Source: Thermosynechococcus sp. NK55a (GTDB lineage: Bacteria > Cyanobacteriota > Cyanobacteriia > Thermosynechococcales > Thermosynechococcaceae). Taken from it: DNA of 64,000 bases. The notes below the pieces were generated by a model. The model did no database searches. It was not told where the DNA came from and worked only from the letters and a program-made list of their open reading frames with translations. Position numbers and translations under genes: made by a program. This document shows positions 57,301 to 64,000 of the stretch, piece after piece (the first letter of the stretch is position 1; the number at the start of each line of letters is the position of its first letter). Where the stretch lies: positions 1,950,313 to 2,014,312 of the forward strand of contig NC_023033.1 in the NCBI RefSeq assembly GCF_000505665.1. Reading direction: 5' to 3'.

Positions 57301-59226
57301 TAGAACCACCTGTCCCTAGAATGGTGATCTCCCCAGACCCGGAGGTGAGGATTGAACTGTTACTGATCTCTACCCCGCTAGTTGTTGTTGCACCACTGCC
57401 ATGAATCCTAATATGGCCACCACCTGCATTGAGAGTAGAGGATTGGATACCAACCCCAGCAGTGGTGACACCGATCGCTGGACTGGTGAAAGGATTAGAA
57501 CCGCCCCCAAAACAATATTGCCACCGTTAGAAATCAGTGAGACTGAGCTTAATTGAATGGTACCGGCACCGTTGTTATCAGCATCGGCATGGAGAATGAT
57601 ATTTAGTCGGCCTACGTCTGAGCGAATGTTATAAGAATAAACAAAAATGTTATTTGCGGCTTGGAAAGTTAGGGAGGCGTCTCCCCCTGCTGTCTTGGTA
57701 ATAGGAGCAGCAATAGTAATATTACCCGCTTGGCTTCCAGTATCGCCAGTTGTGATGATGACACTAGTCCCGGAATTCAGAGCAGCTTCAATGGCGGTAT
57801 TCGCAACAGAGGCATTATCATCTGTGGGGGTAAAAATATCAGGATTGGTACCAGAAAATGTACCCTTACTGGTGCCGCCGCTAATGGTGACATTGCGTGG
57901 GTCAAGGAGCCATGTACCGGACTGACCATTAGCTGCAGTGGCATCTACTGTTCCCCAAACGCTCAGTAATTCTCGACCGGAGGTTTCAACAAAGCCCCCA
58001 TTACCGCCAAGTTGGCCACCGCGTGCAGTGATAGTGCCGCCAAATTGAGTGCTGTTGTCTGCCCATGCAATGACGGTGCCACCATTGCCTTGATTGAGAG
58101 CATCTGCTGCCATCAGACTGCCGCTGTTGATAAAGAGATTCTGGGCATTGAAACTGCTATGCAATCGGTTGGTGCCAGTGGTACCTCCTAGGTAATCGCC
58201 CCCCAACAGAATCGTGCCACCCCCGAGCTGACCAGAAGCGGTTAAGTTGGTATTGATGAGGGCGATATTTTGACCGGTGATCGTGATTTTGCCACCAGTA
58301 CCTATGGGATTGGCGACGGAAAGGCTGCCACTGATGACGGCGGTGTTGGTTGTGGTGGGGATTTTACTGGGGTCATGGACAAGGTGAATGGTGCCATCGG
58401 GGTTTCGAATGACGCTGTTGACAGGTTGTGAACCCTGGCCAGTGAGTAAGCTGGGTAAGTCCACAGCAGCGATCGCTCCTCCAGAGGGTAGTCGCTCCTG
58501 AGGAATCTCAAGGCTGAGCAGCATTCCCTCTTGGGAGACACGCACCATTCCTGTTTCAGGTACAGCTACAATGTGGATATTTCCTGCGGGGGCTGCGAGT
58601 ATACCTGTGTTGATCACTTGGTATGCCATCAGGCTGAGGGTTTGACCCCTAGCAACCCTAAGCTCACCTTCATTGATGATGAGGCCTTTGCTCAGAAATT
58701 CAAAACCGCTGGGCTGACTATTGAGGGATAGATAGAGATTCTGGCCATTGACATCAAAGACCCCTCCCTCAAACAGCACCCGTTGAGCAGTGGAGGCATG
58801 GAAAGCAGCGGGAAGATTCAAGCGGGCATTGGGGCCAAAAACAATCCCCGCAGGGTTGAGCAGATACAGGTTGCTGTTGCCACCCGTGATTTGAATCAAG
58901 CCATTGATATAACTGGCGTTGCCACCATTGACGCCCGCAAGAATGTTGCGAATTTGCGGATTAGAGAGAAAGTTGGCGATTTGGCCATTGCCAACATTGA
59001 AGTCACGGAAGAGGTGAAAGAGATTTTGACCATTCCCCGATAGGCTGCCACCGCTAATATCAATCTGTTGACCATTGTGGATGACGGTGGTGTTAGTGCC
59101 ATTGATAGCTGGGGTGATCTGGCTGTAAACAGCGTCACTGCACAGTCCCAGTCCCCCAAAGGCTAAGGCAATGGTAAATAGATACCGCTGTAGAGTTTTC
59201 ACGATTCCAGTCTCCAGATAATTCAT
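54344..59226 (-). pseudogene. Exported filamentous-haemagglutinin / CHAT (caspase-like) protein, frameshifted
   Basis: With one base restored the product is about 1627 residues. It has a signal peptide (YLFTIALAFGGLGLCSDAVYSQ) and a two-partner-secretion N-domain with NLYLLNPAGIVFGPNARLNL. A long Gly/Asn/Thr-rich beta-helix follows, then a linker with a helical part. The C-terminal CHAT protease domain has LATHAEF (His codon 54830-54832) and TLSACRTA (Cys codon 54701-54703). The break is at C5 on the plus strand (57507-57511); an extra base gives GGNIVLGGGSNPFTSPAIGV. The halves are open at 57370-59286 and 54344-57280. The ATG at 59226 was chosen for the signal peptide. No TpsB transporter lies in the window. 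Confidence 0.85.
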
Positions 59227-59384
59227 CGAGTCGTGCCTCTGGAGACTCTTGTGGAGGAGTGCAGAGGCTGTGGTGGAAATTGGCAATAACCATTATAGGT
59301 AGAACAATAAAATTCCCAAAATGCTATGCTTTGTTACTTCTCAATCCGTAACGATCATAGAATGAGCTTATATTCCTAGGAGTA

Positions 59385-60407
59385 ATGGTCTTGGCACAGG
59401 GATTACGGGTTGGCATTTTAGGAGCCACAGGTGCGGTTGGCACGGAAATTTTGGCAATTTTGGCGGAACGGTCGTTCCCAGTAGCAGAGTTGCGTCTGTT
59501 GGCTTCGCCTCGTTCAGCAGGTCAAACCCTCTCGTTTCGTGAGACCGTGCTGTCTGTAGAGGCGGTGAGTGAACAGACCCTCAAAGGGTTGGATCTCATT
59601 CTGGCTTCGGCGGGGGCAAGTGTGTCGCGGCAGTGGCTGCCGATCGCGGTCAAAGGGGGGGCGATCGCCATTGATAATTCCAGTGCCTATCGCATGGAAC
59701 CCAATGTTCCCTTAGTGGTGCCCGAAGTCAACCCTGAAGATCTAAAAACACACCAAGGCATCATTGCCAATCCTAACTGCACAACAATTTTGATGACGGT
59801 TGCGCTATGGCCATTGCATCAGGTGCGACCGATGCGGCGGATTGTGGCGGCCACCTATCAGTCGGCCAGTGGGGCGGGGGCAAAGGCCATGCAAGAACTC
59901 AAGGATCAAGCCCTCGATATTCTAAAGGGACAGCCACCGCGCACAGCGGTCTTTCCCTATCCCTTGGCCTTTAACCTCTTTCCCCACAATTCTCCCCTCA
60001 ATGAGCAGGGCTACTGCCAAGAGGAAATGAAGATGGTCAATGAAACCCGCAAAATTTTCCATGCCCCCCAGTTGCGGCTAACGGCCACCTGTGTTCGGGT
60101 GCCCGTGTTGCGTGCCCATTCGGAAGCCCTCAATGTGGAATTTTTTGAGCCTTTTCCACTGCAGGAGGCCCGCGATCGCCTGCAAACAGCGCCGGGGGTA
60201 CAGTTTGTTGAGGATTGGCAGCGCAATTATTTCCCCATGCCCCTCGAGGCAACAGGTAAGGACCCAGTACTTGTGGGCCGGCTGCGCCAAGATATTTCAG
60301 AACCCAATGCCCTTGAACTATGGCTGTGTGGGGATCAAATTCGCAAGGGAGCGGCATTGAATGCGGTGCAAATTGCTGAATCCCTGATTGCCCAAGGATT
60401 GCTTTAA
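59385..60407 (+). CDS. asd: Aspartate-semialdehyde dehydrogenase
   Basis: Asd makes aspartate semialdehyde for lysine, threonine, methionine and peptidoglycan diaminopimelate. It has the NADP fold VGILGATGAVGTEILAIL and the active-site Cys in IIANPNCTTILM. It also has QSASGAGAKAMQELKDQ and a catalytic His in RVPVLRAHSEALNVEF. The 340-residue length is normal. The ATG at 59385 is only 3 bases after AGGAGT; a TTG at 59391 is a second option with better spacing. Confidence 0.95.
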   Translation: MVLAQGLRVGILGATGAVGTEILAILAERSFPVAELRLLASPRSAGQTLSFRETVLSVEAVSEQTLKGLDLILASAGASVSRQWLPIAVKGGAIAIDNSSAYRMEPNVPLVVPEVNPEDLKTHQGIIANPNCTTILMTVALWPLHQVRPMRRIVAATYQSASGAGAKAMQELKDQALDILKGQPPRTAVFPYPLAFNLFPHNSPLNEQGYCQEEMKMVNETRKIFHAPQLRLTATCVRVPVLRAHSEALNVEFFEPFPLQEARDRLQTAPGVQFVEDWQRNYFPMPLEATGKDPVLVGRLRQDISEPNALELWLCGDQIRKGAALNAVQIAESLIAQGLL

Positions 60408-60420
60408 CTCTCTTCACCAG

Positions 60421-61257
60421 TCATTGATCCGCAGGTTCACGGGGCGATCGCCCAACCTCAGGGGATGGCTCCCCCAGCCTTTCTAGGTAGGCTTCAAAGT
60501 GCTCCTGAAAATACAGCCACGAGGTCATATCTGCGCCCTCGCGGTATTCCCTGGGGGCTTCACGGTATTGGGGCAGTCGCTCTAATTGCTCTTGTAGGAG
60601 AGGGGGCAAGTCTTCCACGGCCAGGGCTTTGCAGCCGGTCGCGCTATAGATGAGATAACCGGGGCGATCGCCCATCTTCATCCAAGGCAACCAAGGACCA
60701 ATCCGACTCCAAGACAAATGGACATCGGCAATGGTCGGTGTCTCCTGTTGTAAATCGGCGGTGGCCACCGTTAGCTTAAAGAGTTCTGCTGCTTGGTAGA
60801 TGGGCTGGGGGCTGTAGGCTTGAAACCGCTTATCCCTAGCCAAGGGATTGTCATAGTAGGGAAACAGATCAAACTGAAACGTCGTGGTTCTCTCACTGAC
60901 TTGAGCCGGTACCTCACGGCGAAATAGCCCCTGCACAGGATCGTTGGCAACCGGAATCACGGGAACTCCCTCATCTGTCCAAGGATTGTGCCAGCGATCG
61001 CACAGGGATCCATTTTCTGGATCCAGATAAAACGTTAATTCACGGGAAAGAAAATACCACCCTCCCTCGGGATGGGGCAAACAGCGAGCGGCACTCATGC
61101 CAACAATGTTGAAGAGGTGGCGGCGACGCTCTTGGGGAACAAAGCTATACACAGCTCCCTGCCATGCGATAAACGTGGTCTTGCCCCTCAAATCTGCCCG
61201 CACCCGCACCCAATCGCGAGCACTCAACCATTTTTGAACCAATTCAGCAGCGGGCAT
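60421..61257 (-). CDS. DUF1838 protein
   Basis: The 278-residue soluble protein fits DUF1838. It has WQGAVYSFVPQERRRHLFNIVGMSAARC, LSRELTFYLDPENGSLCDRWHNPWT and VHLSWSRIGPWLPWMKMGDRPGYLIY. The family is common in cyanobacteria and some proteobacteria and is of unknown function. The next gene upstream on the same strand ends 2 bases before its start, so they form an operon. Confidence 0.82.
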   Translation of the reverse strand: MPAAELVQKWLSARDWVRVRADLRGKTTFIAWQGAVYSFVPQERRRHLFNIVGMSAARCLPHPEGGWYFLSRELTFYLDPENGSLCDRWHNPWTDEGVPVIPVANDPVQGLFRREVPAQVSERTTTFQFDLFPYYDNPLARDKRFQAYSPQPIYQAAELFKLTVATADLQQETPTIADVHLSWSRIGPWLPWMKMGDRPGYLIYSATGCKALAVEDLPPLLQEQLERLPQYREAPREYREGADMTSWLYFQEHFEAYLERLGEPSPEVGRSPREPADQ

Positions 61258-61259
61258 GG

Positions 61260-61937
61260 CTACTCCACAGGAATATTGGCAGCCTGCAATTCCACATCCT
61301 GATTCGGATAGCTGGCAAGGCGCAGTGTTAAGGTTTTTGTATTGTTGAGGAGGCTTTTGGGAATAAGAATGGTGCCTTTGACCAGATCACTGCCGGCGGG
61401 CAATTCCGTTGGTAGGCCTTCGGTGAGGGCACTCAAAAGGTCACCCTTATCGTTTGTGATTTCAAGAAAGGTGTAAATAAACTGCACCCCTTGGCTACTA
61501 TCGTTTTTCAAGCTAACCTGCAGCGCTAAATCTTGGCCAAGGGTGTCCACACGGCTAATTTCTAGGCGCACCCCCTTATCCTCAGCGACGATAGGCAGTG
61601 TCCGACTCACTGCGGGTTCCGCTGCTGGGGGTTCATTGGCAGGGGTGGGAGCAGGCACAATCTTGCGATCGCTGGAACCCTCGGTCATTTCGGCAATGCG
61701 GGCTTTGGTTTGGGCAATGATCTGCGCCTCGTCAAGAATGGGCGATCGCTCCCCTTCAGTTTGATCATTGGCATTCACAGCACTGCCGAGGATGGGATTC
61801 ACCACCGGCTGGGACACACCGCGCAATGAGTCTCGCCCTAGGTGGTAGCCAATAAAAGCCGTAACTAGAGTAATGGCGGTTGTTGTACTGATTAACACAA
61901 GGGAGGTGAGAATTCCGGGGTGAAGGGCACGCAGCAT
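61260..61937 (-). CDS. Membrane-anchored hypothetical protein
   Basis: The 225-residue protein has one N-terminal membrane helix (LTSLVLISTTTAITLVTAFI). A Pro/Ala linker follows at about 90-110. The beta-rich outer domain (VRLEISRVDTLGQDLALQVS, LTLRLASYPNQDVELQA) recalls DUF4352-like immunoglobulin folds, without certainty. It lies between the AI-2E-family exporter (4 bases upstream) and the DUF1838 gene. Confidence 0.7.
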   Translation of the reverse strand: MLRALHPGILTSLVLISTTTAITLVTAFIGYHLGRDSLRGVSQPVVNPILGSAVNANDQTEGERSPILDEAQIIAQTKARIAEMTEGSSDRKIVPAPTPANEPPAAEPAVSRTLPIVAEDKGVRLEISRVDTLGQDLALQVSLKNDSSQGVQFIYTFLEITNDKGDLLSALTEGLPTELPAGSDLVKGTILIPKSLLNNTKTLTLRLASYPNQDVELQAANIPVE

Positions 61938-61941
61938 TTTC

Positions 61942-63116
61942 CTACTCCACTGAGGATGGCTTCATTGAGGAAGAAACCGGCGGTAAGGGGGGCGGATGAT
62001 TGGGGAGTGCAACGGTGGCCTCCACGTCTTCCTCAGTATTGAGGCGCGATCGCACACTCACAAGGAAGGTTTTGATCACCACCGCAATTGGAACTGCAAT
62101 TAGAACCCCAACTAAACCCGAAGCCCTAGCGCCCGTCAGGATCGCCAAAAAACCCAAACCGGATTTAAGCCCGTAAAGCTACCAATGATCCGTGGCGCAA
62201 CCACATTCTCCAAAAACTGCTGATAGAGAAAGGCAAACCCGACCACCTTCAGGGAGAGCCAAACATCCTGAAGGGCAACCAGCAAACTAATGGAAATGAT
62301 CCCCACTGTGCCGCCAAAGGGCACCAAAGCCATCACGCCAATAATGACACCAAAGAGCAGTCCATAGGGCACCTTGAGGAAAATGAAAATCGTGGTCAAG
62401 CCAATTCCCATGCACAGCCCGAGTACCAGCTGACCAATAAAATAGCTCTCAAAACTGCGGCGTATCGTTTCTGAAACCGTGGGGCGGACCGTATTTGGCA
62501 GCCAACTGAGGAGACCATCCCACAATTCATCACCGTGCTGCAACAAATAAAACGTGAGTACAACCGTCAAAATCAGGTTAATCAGCACATCCACAGCACT
62601 GCTGAGGGTGCCCAAAATTAAATTCAGCGCCTCGCGAGCTAAGCTTTGCAATTGATCCTTAAGTTTTTCCAACAGTTGATTGGCAAGGGCATCCACATCC
62701 ACCGTCACCGGCAGATTGAGGGAGTCCACCCACTGGCCAAATTCCAACAGTCGTCGTTGGCTGGAGTTAAACCATTCCGGTAGACGGGCAATGAGCTGTT
62801 GTGCCTGATTAAAGAGATTGGGCACCACAACCAAGGCAATGATGGCAATCAGTACCAAGGCGAGCAGAAAGACGAAAATTGCTGAGGGTCCTCGGGGGTT
62901 TCCCTGCTCCTCCATCCAGCGCACCGGGTAGTTCAGCAAAAAGGCAAATAGGGAGGCAAGGACAAGCACTGCCACCAGTGGTCCAAAGAACTTGAGAACG
63001 GTGGCAAATGCCCAGAAATTCAGCGTCAAAACTGGCCCTGCCAAGCCAATAATCAGAAACCGACTGGCAATGGAGAGACGATTCCACCAGTGACCCGAGG
63101 CCGCAGATTGGCTCAT
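61942..63116 (-). pseudogene. AI-2E-family membrane transporter, frameshifted near its C-terminus
   Basis: Members are eight-helix exporters of varied or unknown substrates. The part to 62157 has the N-terminal helices and the family end-motif FLENVVAPRIIGSFTGLNPVW. The frame then breaks at an A6 run on the plus strand (62147-62152). One extra base reads VWVFLAILTGARASGLVGVL and goes on to the stop at 61942, giving about 391 residues, a normal size. The ATG at 63116 overlaps the murD stop (ATGA). As given, the protein would lose its last helix. Confidence 0.82.
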
Positions 63117-64000
63117 AGCTCTAAGCACAGTTGACGAAAGTGATCACCGCGTTCTTCAAAGTTCTGATATTGGTCAAAGCTGGCACAGCCAGGGGAAAAG
63201 AGCACGGTTTTGATCGGATACTGGGTCACCAGTTCAGCCGCCGCCGCCACTGCCCGATCCAGTGTCTCCATGATCTCATAATTTGTAAAGCCGATCGCCT
63301 CTAGGCGCTGCGCAACCTGCGGTGCCGCTTCACCAATTAAGAGCACCCAAGCAGCTTTCTCCTGAATTAGGTTGAGCCAAGGGCGATCGTCCCCCTTTTT
63401 GGCCTGTCCCCCAGCAATGAGAATGACTGGACCTGTCACAGAACGCAGCCCAATTTCTGCAGCGTCATAATTGGTGGCTTTGCTGTCGTTGATCCACTCC
63501 ACCTGTCGCCATTGACGAATTCGCTCTAGGCGATGGGGTACACCGGTAAACCCCGCCACCCCTTTGGCAATCGTTTCGGCGGGAATACCGGCTAAATGTG
63601 CAGTTGCCACCGCTAGAAGAAAGTTTTGCTGATTGTGTTGACCTGGCATTTGCAGGATATGGGTAGGCAGGAGGGGCTGATCCTGAAACCACACTTGATC
63701 CTCAGCAATATAGATGCCCTGTTCAATCCCCTGGGGTAGGGCTGCCGCCCCTTGAGTACTGATCCACCATGCCTCGGGCCAGCGATTCACCATGTGCTGA
63801 CGCAGATAGGGATCATCCCCATTGAGAATCACTTGTTTTGCGCCGTTCATTAGGTGGGCTTTGGTTGCCACGTAGGCGTCGAGGGTACCGTGGCGTTCCA
63901 AGTGATCTGGCGTGAGGGTTGTCCAAAGGGCAAATTGGGGTTGTAGGGGGGGGCTCGACTCTAATTGATAGCTACTAATCTCAGCAATCACCCAATCAAG
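63113..64000 (-). CDS. murD: UDP-N-acetylmuramoylalanine-D-glutamate ligase, C-terminal part
   Basis: MurD adds D-Glu in peptidoglycan precursor synthesis. The 295 visible residues begin [20 protein letters not shown] and include [51 protein letters not shown] and [22 protein letters not shown]. All are typical of the central and C-terminal domains. The N-terminal domain lies beyond the right edge. Its TGA overlaps the AI-2E-family start. Confidence 0.95.
   Translation of the reverse strand, partial: LDWVIAEISSYQLESSPPLQPQFALWTTLTPDHLERHGTLDAYVATKAHLMNGAKQVILNGDDPYLRQHMVNRWPEAWWISTQGAAALPQGIEQGIYIAEDQVWFQDQPLLPTHILQMPGQHNQQNFLLAVATAHLAGIPAETIAKGVAGFTGVPHRLERIRQWRQVEWINDSKATNYDAAEIGLRSVTGPVILIAGGQAKKGDDRPWLNLIQEKAAWVLLIGEAAPQVAQRLEAIGFTNYEIMETLDRAVAAAAELVTQYPIKTVLFSPGCASFDQYQNFEERGDHFRQLCLEL

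Overview
The window is chromosomal DNA from a cyanobacterium, most likely a thermophilic Thermosynechococcus-type strain. Direct evidence is the set of cyanobacterial genes: NDH-1 subunits ndhB and ndhO, the phycobilisome-degradation factor nblA, the circadian kinase sasA, a Psb34-like photosystem II protein, a glycolytic gap1, and frequent GCGATCGC (HIP1) octamers. The Psb34-like protein and the single-polypeptide PilZ cellulose synthase look most like what I remember from Thermosynechococcus. The genus is an inference. I see no rRNA, tRNA, CRISPR array, insertion sequence or prophage, so this is mostly housekeeping DNA with a few accessory loci.

Layout. 1-6 kb: M16 peptidase (partial), tyrS, a frameshifted class A penicillin-binding protein, a FurA-like regulator with a candidate iron box, a short DUF2808-like protein and an S66 peptidase. 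6-13 kb: ndhB, rhodanese, gap1, plsC-fabD, and the translation cluster rpsP-khpA-rpsU-phoH facing a Tat-type Mn superoxide dismutase. 13-25 kb: nblA, lpxD, sasA, a half-size GDT1 transporter, a PerR-like regulator, pentapeptide protein, folD-crtE and manC. 25-37 kb: ndhO, a BT1 transporter with a carotenoid oxygenase, CYTH and M20 enzymes, an LptF/G permease, a drug-type ABC ATPase, a large glycine-zipper/PIN-TRAM fusion and a c-di-GMP-type cellulose synthase. 37-47 kb: ureC, an HtrA protease, an MDR reductase with a possibly structured leader, a LivF/NatE ATPase, gmk, exbD, era and ureG. 46.5-54 kb: a trypsin-like protease relic, a frameshifted DUF928 gene, then sbcD, an SDR/CIA30 protein, tsaB, psb34, a GT2 transferase and thiG on the minus strand, followed by ribH. 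54-64 kb: a giant filamentous-haemagglutinin/CHAT protein, asd, DUF1838, a frameshifted AI-2E-family exporter and murD (partial).

The most notable locus is the exported haemagglutinin-CHAT (caspase-like) protein at 54344-59226, about 7 kb from a DUF928 gene and the remains of a trypsin-like protease. I read these as parts of one surface protease/adhesion system that is decaying or mis-sequenced here. Four large genes are each broken once, and each is restored by adding one base to a homopolymer of 5-7. That bias points first to sequencing or assembly error. Other points worth a look are a tsaB gene with no ATG/GTG/TTG start, convergent gene pairs sharing a CTAG or TTAG stop overlap, candidate Fur-family operators upstream of both Fur-type genes, repeated short tandem duplications at gene ends, and the possible structured RNA upstream of the MDR gene.
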